Assembly: GCF_030296575.1 (NCBI RefSeq)
Contig: NZ_AP027729.1
Location: 2,108,001 to 2,172,000, forward strand
Direction of reading: 5' to 3'
From: Paraoerskovia sediminicola
GTDB lineage: Bacteria; Actinomycetota; Actinomycetes; Actinomycetales; Cellulomonadaceae
DNA: 64,000 bases
Shown: piece after piece, positions 36,021 to 45,803 of the stretch
Position numbering within the stretch: position 1 is the stretch's first letter
Layout: the number at the start of each line of letters is the position of its first letter
Translations under genes and position numbers: made by a program
Notes under the pieces: model-generated
Database searches by the model: none
Seen by the model: the letters and a program-made list of their open reading frames with translations, nothing else
What the model was told of the DNA's origin: nothing

Positions 36021-39000
36021 ATGAATCTCACCGGGCTTCTGCCTGCCCTTCTCGCCGACGAGGCCGCGAGCGCCGCCGTCGAGCGCGTCCGGCTGCGCGG
36101 CGAGGTGGACGTCGTCGGTCCGGCCGGGATCCGCCCGCCCTTGCTCGCCGCGATGTCCGGTGCGCTGTCGGGTGCACGTGCGGGAGGCACGACCGGCCGC
36201 CCCCTCGTCGTCGTCACCGCCACGGGCCGCGAGGCCGACGAGCTCGCCGCGAACGTCCGCGCGTATCTCCCGGACGAGCGGCACGACGACGTCGCGGTCC
36301 TCCCGAGCTGGGAGACCCTCCCGCACGAGCGTCTCTCGCCCCGTAGCGACACGGTCGCCAAGCGCATCGCCGTCTTCCGTCGTCTCGCGCACCCGACGCC
36401 GGACGGCGGCCCGACGGGCGCCGTCCGGATCCTGATCATGCCTGCCCGGGCCCTGCTCCAGCCGGTCGTCGACGGTCTGGGCGAGCTGGTCCCCGTCGAG
36501 CTCCACGTGGGCGACGCGGCGGACCTGACCGAGGTGGGCGACGCCCTGACGGCCGCGGCGTACAGCCGCGTGGACATGGTGGAGCGCCGCGGCGAGTACG
36601 CGGTGCGCGGCGGGATCCTCGACGTGTTCCCGCCCACCGAGGACCACCCGCTGCGGATCGAGTTCTGGGGCGACGAGGTCAGCGAGGTCCGTTGGTTCTC
36701 GGTCGCCGACCAGCGCTCGCTCGAGGTGGCCGAGCACGGCCTGTGGGCGCCACCGTGCCGGGAGATCTTGCTCACCGACGCCGTCCGCGACCGCGCGAGC
36801 GCGCTCGTCGACCAGCTCCCGGGCGCGGTCGAGATGCTCGACAAGCTCGGCGCCGGGATCGCGGTCGAGGGCATGGAGTCCCTCGCCCCGATGCTGGTCG
36901 ACCGGATGGTCCCCGTCCTGGACCTCGTGCCGGACGACGCCCTCGTCGTCCTCGACGAGCCCGAGAAGGTCCGTCGACGCGCCCACGACCTCGTCGCCAC
37001 GACCCAGGAGTTCCTGGCGGCGGCGTGGACCGGCGCGGCCGCCGGCGGGTCGACCCCGATCGACCTGTCCGCAGCGTCGTTCCACACCTTCGCCGACTGC
37101 CGCGACGTCGCCGCGCGCCGCGGCCTCGGCTGGTGGACCCTCAGCGCCTTCGGTCTCGACGACCCGGACCTCGACGCGCTCCCCGAGGGGGCGGACGGCG
37201 CAGGGTCACCCGAGCGCCCGGGTGCAGGGACGTCGTCCGACACCGGCAACAGCGGAGTGGACGAGGGCGGGGCAACCACCCTCACCATCGCTGCGCGCGA
37301 GGTCGAGTCCTACCGGGGTGACGTGGCGCGGGCGATCGCCGACGTGCGCGCGCTCCAGCGCGACGGCTGGCGGCTCGTCCTCACGACCGAGGGGAGCGGC
37401 CCGGCCCAGCGGATGGTCGAGCAGCTGTCGTCGGAGGACACGGCGGCGCGGCTCGTGCCGCACCTGGACGCCGAGCCCGAGGGCGGCGTCGTCCTCGTCA
37501 CCCCGGCGCGGGTCGGACCCGGCTACGTGCTGCCCGACCTGCGGCTCGCGGTGTTCTCCGAGAGCGACCTCACCGGGCGGCAGGGGACCAGCACCAAGGA
37601 CATGCGGAAGATGCCGTCGCGGCGGCGCAACGTCGTCGACCCGCTGGCGCTCAAGCCCAACGACTTCGTGGTCCACGAGCAGCACGGCGTCGGGCGCTTC
37701 ATCGAGCTGATCCAGCGGTCGTTCGGCGCGGGCGGCAACGCGGCGACGCGCGAGTACCTCGTCATCGAGTACGCCAGCAGCAAGCGTGGTCAGCCGGGGG
37801 ACCGGCTGTTCGTGCCGACCGACCAGCTCGACCAGGTCACCAAGTACACCGGCGGGGAGTCGCCGTCGCTCAACAAGATGGGCGGCTCCGACTGGCAGAA
37901 GACCAAGTCTCGCGCCCGCAAGCACGTCAAGGAGATCGCGAGCGAGCTGATCCGGCTCTACTCGGCGCGCATGGCGACCGAGGGGCACGCCTTCGGCCCG
38001 GACACCCCGTGGCAGCGCGAGCTCGAGGACGCGTTCGAGCACATCGAGACACCCGACCAGCTCGCGACGATCGACGAGGTCAAGGCCGACATGGAGAAGA
38101 CGGTCCCGATGGACCGTCTCGTCTGCGGCGACGTCGGCTACGGCAAGACGGAGATCGCGATCCGCGCGGCGTTCAAAGCGGTGCAGGACGGCAAGCAGGT
38201 CGCCGTGCTCGTCCCCACGACGCTGCTCGTCCAGCAGCACCACGACACGTTCGCCGAGCGGTACAGCGGGTTCCCGGTCAACGTGCGCTCGCTGTCCCGG
38301 TTCCAGACGGCCAAGGAGTCCGAGGCCACGATCGCCGGCCTCAAGGACGGGTCGGTGGACGTCGTCATCGGCACGCACCGGATCATCACCGGGTCGGTGA
38401 AGTTCAAGGACCTCGGCCTCGTCATCATCGACGAGGAGCAGCGATTCGGGGTCGAGCACAAGGAGACGCTCAAGCAGCTGCGGACCAACGTCGACGTGCT
38501 CGCGATGAGCGCGACGCCGATCCCGCGCACGCTCGAGATGGCCGTCACCGGGATCCGCGAGATGTCGACGCTCGCGACGCCACCGGAGGAACGGCACCCC
38601 GTGCTCACGTACGTGGGCGCCTACGAGGAGAAGCAGATCGCCGCCGCGCTGCGCCGCGAGCTGCTGCGCGAAGGCCAGGTCTTCTACGTCCACAACAAGG
38701 TCGAGTCCATCGAGCGGGCCGCGGGCAAGCTCGCCCAGCTCGTGCCCGAGGCGCGCGTCGGCGTCGCCCACGGGAAGATGAACGAGCACCAGCTCGACCA
38801 GGTGATCCGCGCTTTCTGGGAGAAGGAGCTCGACGTCCTCGTCTGCACGACGATCATCGAGACCGGCCTCGACATCTCCAACGCGAACACCCTGATCCTC
38901 GAGCGGTCCGACCAGCTCGGGCTCTCACAGCTCCACCAGCTCCGCGGTCGCGTCGGGCGTGGCCGCGAGCGTGCCTACGCGTACTTCCTGTACCCGCCGG

Positions 39001-39719
39001 AGAAGCCGATGACCGAGACGGCCCACGACCGGCTCGCGACCATGGCTGCGCACACGGACCTCGGTGCCGGCATGCAGATCGCGATGAAGGACCTCGAGAT
39101 CCGCGGGGCGGGCAACCTGCTCGGGGGCGAGCAGTCGGGGCACATCGCCGGCGTCGGGTTCGACCTGTACGTGCGGATGGTGGGGGAGGCCGTCGCGTCG
39201 TTCCGCGGTGACGCCGAGGACGAGCAGCCCGAGATCAGCATCGAGCTGCCCGTCGACGCGCACATCCCCGAGAAGTACATCGCGCACGAGCGGCTCCGGC
39301 TCGAGGCGTACAAGAAGATCGCCACCGCGCAGGACGAGCCCGCGCTCGCCGAGGTCCGCGCCGAGCTCACGGACCGCTACGGCGCGCCGCCGGAGACGGT
39401 CCAGGCGCTGTTCGACGTGGCGAGCTTCCGCAACCACGCGCGCGCCGCCGGGCTCGCGGACGTCACCGCGCAGGGCAAGCACATCCGGTTCGGGCCGGTC
39501 GACCTGCTCGAGTCGGCCGAGCTGCGGCTCAAGCGCCTGTACCCCGGCACGATCCAGAAGCCCGCGATCCGGTCGGTGCTCGTGCCGTTCCCGATGACCG
39601 CGCGGCTCGGTGGGCGGCCGCTGCGGGGCGCGGAGATCCTCGTGTGGGCGCGTCAGTGGATCGACGCGATCGTGCTGGGGAAGGTCGGCGACGCCGCCGC
39701 CGTCAGCTCGCGACGCTGA
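36021..39719 (+). CDS. mfd: Transcription-repair coupling factor
   Basis: Removes RNA polymerase stalled at DNA damage and recruits UvrA. The 1,232-residue length is normal. An N-terminal UvrB-homology region is followed by the RNA-polymerase-interacting domain (DFVVHEQHGVGRFIEL, about 548), the translocase motor with Walker A GDVGYGKTEIA (about 703) and DEEQRFG (about 805), the TRG region LRGRVGRGRERAYAYF, and a C-terminal regulatory domain. A Gly/Ser/Asp-rich insert near 385-415 is lineage-specific. ATG 36021; a -10-like TAGGCT is at 35908-35913. In M. tuberculosis mfd is close to glmU/pth and next to mazG. Confidence 0.98.
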   Translation: MNLTGLLPALLADEAASAAVERVRLRGEVDVVGPAGIRPPLLAAMSGALSGARAGGTTGRPLVVVTATGREADELAANVRAYLPDERHDDVAVLPSWETLPHERLSPRSDTVAKRIAVFRRLAHPTPDGGPTGAVRILIMPARALLQPVVDGLGELVPVELHVGDAADLTEVGDALTAAAYSRVDMVERRGEYAVRGGILDVFPPTEDHPLRIEFWGDEVSEVRWFSVADQRSLEVAEHGLWAPPCREILLTDAVRDRASALVDQLPGAVEMLDKLGAGIAVEGMESLAPMLVDRMVPVLDLVPDDALVVLDEPEKVRRRAHDLVATTQEFLAAAWTGAAAGGSTPIDLSAASFHTFADCRDVAARRGLGWWTLSAFGLDDPDLDALPEGADGAGSPERPGAGTSSDTGNSGVDEGGATTLTIAAREVESYRGDVARAIADVRALQRDGWRLVLTTEGSGPAQRMVEQLSSEDTAARLVPHLDAEPEGGVVLVTPARVGPGYVLPDLRLAVFSESDLTGRQGTSTKDMRKMPSRRRNVVDPLALKPNDFVVHEQHGVGRFIELIQRSFGAGGNAATREYLVIEYASSKRGQPGDRLFVPTDQLDQVTKYTGGESPSLNKMGGSDWQKTKSRARKHVKEIASELIRLYSARMATEGHAFGPDTPWQRELEDAFEHIETPDQLATIDEVKADMEKTVPMDRLVCGDVGYGKTEIAIRAAFKAVQDGKQVAVLVPTTLLVQQHHDTFAERYSGFPVNVRSLSRFQTAKESEATIAGLKDGSVDVVIGTHRIITGSVKFKDLGLVIIDEEQRFGVEHKETLKQLRTNVDVLAMSATPIPRTLEMAVTGIREMSTLATPPEERHPVLTYVGAYEEKQIAAALRRELLREGQVFYVHNKVESIERAAGKLAQLVPEARVGVAHGKMNEHQLDQVIRAFWEKELDVLVCTTIIETGLDISNANTLILERSDQLGLSQLHQLRGRVGRGRERAYAYFLYPPEKPMTETAHDRLATMAAHTDLGAGMQIAMKDLEIRGAGNLLGGEQSGHIAGVGFDLYVRMVGEAVASFRGDAEDEQPEISIELPVDAHIPEKYIAHERLRLEAYKKIATAQDEPALAEVRAELTDRYGAPPETVQALFDVASFRNHARAAGLADVTAQGKHIRFGPVDLLESAELRLKRLYPGTIQKPAIRSVLVPFPMTARLGGRPLRGAEILVWARQWIDAIVLGKVGDAAAVSSRR

Positions 39720-39752
39720 TCGGCCGCGGGTGCCGCTGCGGCTGAGCGGGCT

Positions 39753-40322
39753 CTAGTCGGACTCGCGGTGCGCCGGCTCGTGGACGAGCACCCGCGCGAT
39801 CTCCGCCTCGGCCGTCCTGATCTGCTCGTAGACCTTGCGGTAGGTGCGAGGGCGCCGGCCGTACGGGTCGGGGATGTCGAGCTCGTGTCGTCCGAGGTGC
39901 TTCGACCGCTGGGCGCTCGCGGCGGCCGGCAGTGCGGCGATCCGCACGCTGATGTCGTGCGGCAGCTCGACCGGGTCGATGGTGCTCACGAGCATCGCCA
40001 GCTCCAGGAGCGTGAAGGTCCGTCGCACCGCGGCGGGGACCAGCCGGACGACGGCGCTGCGGTGCGCCGCCGTCGCCGTGAGGATCAGGTCGGCGTTCGT
40101 GATCGATGACTCGTTGAGCTGTCGGGCCGAGAACCGGGCCGTGGGCAGGCCGTCCGCATCGAGGAGGGCGACCATGGGTCCGTCGATCGGTGACGTCGCA
40201 CGGGCCTGGGTGCCGGCGCTGACGACCCGCACGGCGGGCCCGAGGTCACGACGGAGCAGGCGCTCGAGGGCGGGGGAGCGGCAGATGTTCCCCGTACAGA
40301 CGGCAAGGATCGACACAGGCAC
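39753..40322 (-). CDS. Low-molecular-weight protein tyrosine phosphatase
   Basis: A 189-residue LMW-PTP with the catalytic P-loop CTGNICRSP (C-x5-R-S) at the N-terminus and the general-acid region IPDPYGR near the C-terminus. In EPS systems this family (Wzb, Etp) dephosphorylates the BY-kinase. GTG 40322 is chosen because AAGGAG lies 10 bases upstream; GTG 40316 is an alternative. It converges with mfd (33 bases apart) and diverges from the tagD-like gene. The BY-kinase at 23.9-25.4 kb is the only obvious partner in the window. Confidence 0.93.
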   Translation of the reverse strand: MPVSILAVCTGNICRSPALERLLRRDLGPAVRVVSAGTQARATSPIDGPMVALLDADGLPTARFSARQLNESSITNADLILTATAAHRSAVVRLVPAAVRRTFTLLELAMLVSTIDPVELPHDISVRIAALPAAASAQRSKHLGRHELDIPDPYGRRPRTYRKVYEQIRTAEAEIARVLVHEPAHRESD

Positions 40323-40403
40323 GCGTGGGCTGCTCCTTCGTCGATCGGGTCTCGGGACAGTATCGCAGGCGCGCGACCGCTCGAGGACGGGCAGCTCGCA
40401 GGA

Positions 40404-40450
40404 TTTCACCCCGCCCGACCGTTCTCAGGGCGAGCCGCGCCTTCTAGTGT
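40404..40450 (+). promoter_or_regulatory. Promoter of the tagD-like gene with TTTCACCC box
   Basis: TTTCACCC (40404-40411), exactly 32 bases, then CTAG with the -10 TAGTGT at 40445-40450. Box and spacing are the same as at gmd. The start codon is 40 bases further on and has a good Shine-Dalgarno (AGGAG), so this mRNA is leadered. Confidence 0.6.
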
Positions 40451-40490
40451 TGATCGGGTTGCAAGGACGTCGCCCGATGAGAGGAGATCC

Positions 40491-40943
40491 GTGACGGTCG
40501 TCGGCTATGCGCCCGGCGCGTGGGACCTCTTCCACGTGGGCCACCTCAACATCCTGCGCCACGCGCGCGAGCGCTGCGACTACCTGGTCGCGGGCGTCGT
40601 CGACGACGACATGCTCGAGCTCGCGAAGGGCCGGCGGCCGATCATCCCGGTGGTCGAGCGCGCGGAGATCGTGCGGCACATCGGGTTCGTCGACGAGGTG
40701 TACATCGAGACGCAGCCCGACAAGCTGCTGACGTGGCAGGAGCGCCCCTTCGACCGCTTCTTCAAGGGTGACGACTGGCGCGGCACGCCCAAGGGCGAGG
40801 CTCTCGAAGCCCGCCTCGCCGCCGTGGGCGTCGAGGTCGTCTACTTCCCGTACACGATGCACACGTCGAGCACTCAGCTGCGTCGCGCGCTGTCGTTGCT
40901 GGAGAGCGGCGTGGTCGACGACTCCGAGGCGCTCGAGGCCTGA
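40491..40943 (+). CDS. TagD-like cytidylyltransferase
   Basis: A 150-residue nucleotidyltransferase with the HxGH signature in DLFHVGHLNILRHAR and the C-terminal KMSKS-equivalent replaced by the TagD-type THTSSTQLRR region (MHTSSTQLR). Nearest described activity: glycerol-3-phosphate cytidylyltransferase (CDP-glycerol synthesis); ethanolamine-phosphate or other alcohol phosphates are possible. The GTG start follows AGGAG. It shares the EPS-type promoter box, and a CDP-alcohol phosphotransferase is encoded at the other end of the island, so the two may make and use one CDP-alcohol. Its 3' end overlaps the tauE end by 70 bases. Confidence 0.85.
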   Translation: MTVVGYAPGAWDLFHVGHLNILRHARERCDYLVAGVVDDDMLELAKGRRPIIPVVERAEIVRHIGFVDEVYIETQPDKLLTWQERPFDRFFKGDDWRGTPKGEALEARLAAVGVEVVYFPYTMHTSSTQLRRALSLLESGVVDDSEALEA

Positions 40944-41869
40944 GCCGCTCGCTCCGCCCGCCGCCCGGCCCTCGCCGTCGCCGGGAACCCGTGCGCCCGC
41001 CGCACGACCATCCACACGAGCGGCCCCACGATCACCGACCCGACGAGCAGAACGACGGTCGTGAGGTTGTCGACGCCGAGCATCTTGAGCGACGACGCGA
41101 GGAGGACGACGGCCAACGCCCGCCGCACCACGCCGTCCGCCACCCGTGACGAGAGCTGTGCGCCGATCCAGGCGCCGGGGACCGACCCGATGAGCAGCGG
41201 GATCGTGAGGCCGAGGTCGAGGTCGCCGAAGAACATGTGCCCGAGCGCGGCCGCCGCGACGAGCGGCACCGCCTGGACGAGGTCGGTCCCGACGAGCTGA
41301 CCGGCCTTGAGGGCCGGGTACAGGGCCATGAGGCCGATGATGATGATCGAGCCCGAGCCGACCGAGGTCATCCCGACGATCAGCCCGCCGATGGCGCCGA
41401 TCAGGATCGTCGGCAGCGGCCGGGCGAGGATCGGGCCGGCGGGGGCGACGGTGGCGGACGCCGGGTCGTCGCGCAGGCGTGCCCGCTCGCGCAGCGAGAT
41501 GTACGCCCGGACGAACAGCCCGGTCAGCGTGATGAGCAGCGCGATCCCGAGGGCGGTGCGGATCATCGCTTCGAGCTCCTCGCCGTCGCCGAGCGCCCGC
41601 ATGAGCAGGACGCCGCTGAACGCGGTGGGGATCGAGCCGATGCAGAGCCACTTGACGATGTCGAGGTTCACCGTGCGCCGTCGGAGGTGGACCAGGGAGC
41701 CGACCGGCTTCATCACGGCGCTCGCGAGCAGGTCGCTCGAGACGGCCGTCAGGGGCGGGACGTTGAAGAACAGGACGAGGACCGGCGTCATGAGCGCGCC
41801 ACCGCCCATGCCCGTGAGCCCGACGACGATACCGATGAAGAACGACACGGCGATCATGCCGACGTCCAT
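40874..41869 (-). CDS. TauE/SafE-family sulfite/sulfonate exporter-like permease
   Basis: A 331-residue membrane protein with two repeats of the TauE/SafE fold: GIVVGLTGMGGGALMTPVL near the N-terminus and GAIGGLIVGMTSVGSGS in the middle, and 8-9 hydrophobic segments overall. The family carries sulfite, sulfoacetate or other small organic anions; the direction and substrate here are unknown. ATG 41869 is preferred to GTG 41875 because GGAGG is at the right distance from it. The Ser/Ala-rich C-terminal tail overlaps the convergent tagD-like gene by 70 bases. Confidence 0.93.
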   Translation of the reverse strand: MDVGMIAVSFFIGIVVGLTGMGGGALMTPVLVLFFNVPPLTAVSSDLLASAVMKPVGSLVHLRRRTVNLDIVKWLCIGSIPTAFSGVLLMRALGDGEELEAMIRTALGIALLITLTGLFVRAYISLRERARLRDDPASATVAPAGPILARPLPTILIGAIGGLIVGMTSVGSGSIIIIGLMALYPALKAGQLVGTDLVQAVPLVAAAALGHMFFGDLDLGLTIPLLIGSVPGAWIGAQLSSRVADGVVRRALAVVLLASSLKMLGVDNLTTVVLLVGSVIVGPLVWMVVRRAHGFPATARAGRRAERAAQASSASESSTTPLSSNDSARRS

Positions 41870-41925
41870 GGGCACCTCCGGTTCCGGCCCGGCAGGGCCC
41901 GGGTGATCCTGAAGTTACCCAGGCC

Positions 41926-41953
41926 GCCGGGACCGGGGAACCCCGGTCCCGGC
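41926..41953. promoter_or_regulatory. 13-bp perfect hairpin between divergent tauE and mazG
   Basis: GCCGGGACCGGGG and CCCCGGTCCCGGC are exact inverted repeats with AA between. The element stands 57 bases before the tauE start and 40 bases before the mazG start, so it is not a simple terminator; it could be an operator or a cruciform. GGGTGA-N8-TTACCC (41901-41920) lies beside it. Confidence 0.45.
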
Positions 41954-41980
41954 GCTCGGGACTATGTAACGGGGGCCGCC

Positions 41981-41986
41981 TACGAT
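41981..41986 (+). promoter_or_regulatory. -10 element of a leaderless mazG transcript
   Basis: TACGAT, then 6 bases, then the mazG ATG, with no Shine-Dalgarno: the same leaderless spacing as at gmd, fcl and ndh. Confidence 0.5.
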
Positions 41987-41992
41987 GGCGCG

Positions 41993-42811
41993 ATGATCGA
42001 CCGAGGCGAGGCCACGCCGTCCGACACCGGCGGCCCCGGGACTGGGGCGCGCGAGCCGGACCGGACGACTGCCGAGGCGGACCCGCTGCGCGACGTCGTC
42101 GCCGTGATGGACCGGCTCTACTCCCCGGGCGGCTGCCCGTGGGACGCGGAGCAGACGCACGAGTCGCTCGTCCGCTACCTCCTCGAGGAGTCGTACGAGC
42201 TGGCCGAGGCGATCGAGGCCGGCACCCGCGCCGACGTGCGCGAGGAGCTCGGCGACGTCCTGCTCCAGGTCCTGTTCCACGCCCGGATCGCCGCCGACCA
42301 CCCGGACGACCCGTTCACCGTGGACGACGTCGCCGCCGACCTCGCGGCGAAGCTGCGGCGGCGGCACCCGCACGTCTTCGAGGACGCGGTCGTGACCGAC
42401 CTGCACCGCCAGTGGGACGCGGTCAAGCAGGCGGAGAAGCAGCGGGAGAGCGTCCTCGACGGGATCCCGCGCGCCCAGGGCGCGCTCGCTCGGGCGCAGA
42501 AGGTCCTCGGGCGGGCAGGGCGGTCGGGTATCCCCGTCGACCTCGTGACCCCTCTGGTGCCGGACGGCGGCCCTTCGGCCGGGCGCGCCGGCGACCTCCC
42601 GGACGGGCAGGACGGCGGCGGGCAGCACGGGTCGCACGGGCCGCACGACTACGGCTCCGAGCTGCTCGCCCTGGTCGGGAGAGCGGCCGCGGACGGTGTG
42701 GACGCGGAGGGCGCCCTGCGCGCGACCGTCGACGCGGTCGAGGCCCAGATCCGCGCGGCGGAGCAGGTGCCGGGAGACCGCGAGCATTTCCTCCAGGACG
42801 GACAGGATTGA
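41993..42811 (+). CDS. mazG: MazG nucleoside triphosphate pyrophosphohydrolase
   Basis: Hydrolyses NTPs/dNTPs to monophosphates and PPi, cleaning the nucleotide pool. The 272-residue protein has the MazG motif CPWDAEQTHESLVRYLLEE with EESYELAEAI and EELGDVLLQVLFH (metal-binding E/E/E/D set), and the C-terminal KQAEKQRESVLDGIP typical of MazG. A Gly/His-rich insert (about 205-225) precedes the last helices. ATG 41993 is set by the leaderless -10. Its place between mfd and eno is conserved in actinobacteria. Confidence 0.95.
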   Translation: MIDRGEATPSDTGGPGTGAREPDRTTAEADPLRDVVAVMDRLYSPGGCPWDAEQTHESLVRYLLEESYELAEAIEAGTRADVREELGDVLLQVLFHARIAADHPDDPFTVDDVAADLAAKLRRRHPHVFEDAVVTDLHRQWDAVKQAEKQRESVLDGIPRAQGALARAQKVLGRAGRSGIPVDLVTPLVPDGGPSAGRAGDLPDGQDGGGQHGSHGPHDYGSELLALVGRAAADGVDAEGALRATVDAVEAQIRAAEQVPGDREHFLQDGQD

Positions 42812-42893
42812 CCTGCGGCAATGTCAGAAGTGGTCCGTCCCGGGCCGCGATGCGGACGTCGGCGGCGCTCCGACGGTCACGGGACTACCCTGA

Positions 42894-44210
<1,317 letters not shown>

Positions 44211-44250
44211 CCTGACCGCAGCCTGATCGCGGGTCGGCATCCGACCTGCG

Positions 44251-44269
44251 GGACCCGGGAGTCGGGTCC
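44251..44269 (+). terminator. Hairpin terminator after eno
   Basis: 7-bp stem GGACCCG / CGGGTCC with a 5-base loop, 41 bases after the eno stop, in the 221-base gap before divIC. No T run; nothing else is recognisable in the gap. Confidence 0.5.
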
Positions 44270-44431
44270 GTGCGGTGCTCCTCGGGGCGGTGCACGGGCC
44301 CGGCTCCTGTGCGTCCGGGACCGGCTCGCGCAATCCCGAGCGCGACCGGGGGTGGCGACCGTCACCGCGGTTCGGTCCACAGCCCGCGTGTGTCCTGCGG
44401 CGAGCGGCGCCGCAGGTGAGAAGATCTGGCC

Positions 44432-45277
44432 ATGCCTGCCAGCCGCCGTCCGACCGCGCCCGGAAGCTCCGCGCGGCCTACCGGCAGGTCCTCGACGTCC
44501 ACGGGCCGGGCCGCGTCCGGGCGATCGAGCGGGCACCGGTCCGCTGCGCCACGGACCGGGGCGACCCGCGCCGTACCGCCGCCCGCGGCGCCGCCGCGAC
44601 CGGCGAAGAGCACGTCGGGCTCGACGCCGAAGACGAAGCCGACGTCGAAGACGCCACGCACCGCGACGCCGCCGCGCGGCACGCCCAGCGCGGCCGCCGC
44701 GAGCCCCCGGTCCGGGCGCCGGGTCGGTCGGCTCGGCGCGATGCTCCCGGAGCGGTTCACGATCCGTTCGATGGTGATGTTCGTGGTCGTCCTCGTCGCG
44801 ATCGCCATGCTGCTGCCGACGTTGCGCGCGTACGTGAACCAGGCCGGCGAGCTCCGTGAGGTCCAGCGCGACCTGGCCGCGGCGAAGGAGCAGCGGGACT
44901 CGCTGCAGGTCGAGCTCGACCGGTGGGACGACCGCTCCTACGTGATCGCGCAGGCGCGCGACCGCCTCAGCTTCGTGATGCCCGGGGAGACCGCGTACCG
45001 CGTGCTTGACCCCGGCACGGCTGGCGAGCGGCTCAACCCGGACACGGGGGAGGAGGTCGGTCCCGGCCTCGTGGACCCGAGCGCCGCAGGGCTGCCCTGG
45101 TACTCGGCGCTGTGGCACTCCGTGAAGATCGCCGGCCAGGAGGGCAGCGCGGACGACGCGACCGGCGGCACGCCCGCGGACGACACGACCGGCGATGACT
45201 CGGACGGGTCGACGGGCACGACCGACGACACGACCGGCGACGACCCGGGCACGACCGACGACGGAGGGACGCCGTGA
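44432..45277 (+). CDS. divIC: DivIC/FtsL-type septum formation initiator protein
   Basis: A divisome component of the FtsL/DivIC/FtsB group. The 281-residue protein starts with a ~105-residue Ser/Thr/Pro/Ala-rich basic cytoplasmic tail, then one membrane segment (about 112-132) and an extracytoplasmic coiled coil (about 135-170) ending in YVIAQARDRLSFVMPGE, a signature of the family. The C-terminus is a Thr/Asp/Gly low-complexity tail. ATG 44432. In M. tuberculosis the equivalent gene (Rv1024) has the same place after eno. It overlaps the DUF501 gene by 4 bases. Confidence 0.93.
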   Translation: MPASRRPTAPGSSARPTGRSSTSTGRAASGRSSGHRSAAPRTGATRAVPPPAAPPRPAKSTSGSTPKTKPTSKTPRTATPPRGTPSAAAASPRSGRRVGRLGAMLPERFTIRSMVMFVVVLVAIAMLLPTLRAYVNQAGELREVQRDLAAAKEQRDSLQVELDRWDDRSYVIAQARDRLSFVMPGETAYRVLDPGTAGERLNPDTGEEVGPGLVDPSAAGLPWYSALWHSVKIAGQEGSADDATGGTPADDTTGDDSDGSTGTTDDTTGDDPGTTDDGGTP

Positions 45278-45771
45278 GCGAGACGGTGACGAGCGAGGAC
45301 CTGGCGGTCCTCGCGGAACAGCTCGGCAGGACGCCGCGAGGCGTCGTGGGGATCGCGGCGCGGTGCCGCTGCGGTCGCCCGCTCGTCGTGCGGACGGCGC
45401 CGAGGCTCGACGACGGGACCCCGTTCCCGACGACGTTCTACCTGACCGGGCCGCCGGTCGTCGCCGCCTGCTCGACCCTCGAGGCGAACGGCGTGATGAA
45501 GGAGATGACGGCGCAGATCGCGGAGGACGCCGAGGTCGCCGCCGCCTACCAGCGCGCCCACGAGCACTACCTCGCCGAGCGCGAGTCCCTGGGGCACGTC
45601 GACGAGATCGACGGGATCTCCGCCGGCGGCATGCCGACGCGCGTCAAGTGCATCCACGTGGTCACCGCGCACGCGCTCGCGGCCGGCCCGGGAGTCAACC
45701 CGATGGGCGACGACGCGCTGCGGCGGATGCGTGACCTGGGTCTCTGGGACCCGGCGCGCTGCACCTGCTGA
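45274..45771 (+). CDS. DUF501 domain protein
   Basis: A 165-residue actinobacterial protein of unknown biochemical function. The DUF501 core is recognised by GIAARCRCGRPLVVRTAPRL, PFPTTFYLT, EANGVMKEM and VKCIHVVTAHAL. Conserved cysteines (RCRC, KCIH, CTC at the end) may bind metal. The GTG start overlaps the divIC stop; the pair divIC-DUF501 followed by ppx is conserved (Rv1024-Rv1026), hinting at a link with division or polyphosphate metabolism. Confidence 0.93.
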   Translation: MSETVTSEDLAVLAEQLGRTPRGVVGIAARCRCGRPLVVRTAPRLDDGTPFPTTFYLTGPPVVAACSTLEANGVMKEMTAQIAEDAEVAAAYQRAHEHYLAERESLGHVDEIDGISAGGMPTRVKCIHVVTAHALAAGPGVNPMGDDALRRMRDLGLWDPARCTC

Positions 45772-45803
45772 CGCACGTCGGTCGCTCCTGGCACCCTGTA
45801 CGC

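Noticed and set aside
34298..37288. A ~1,000-codon minus-strand open frame across the GH71 and mfd genes
   Set aside because: It spans two well-supported plus-strand genes and their promoter gap, has arginine-rich low-complexity sequence and no recognisable domain.
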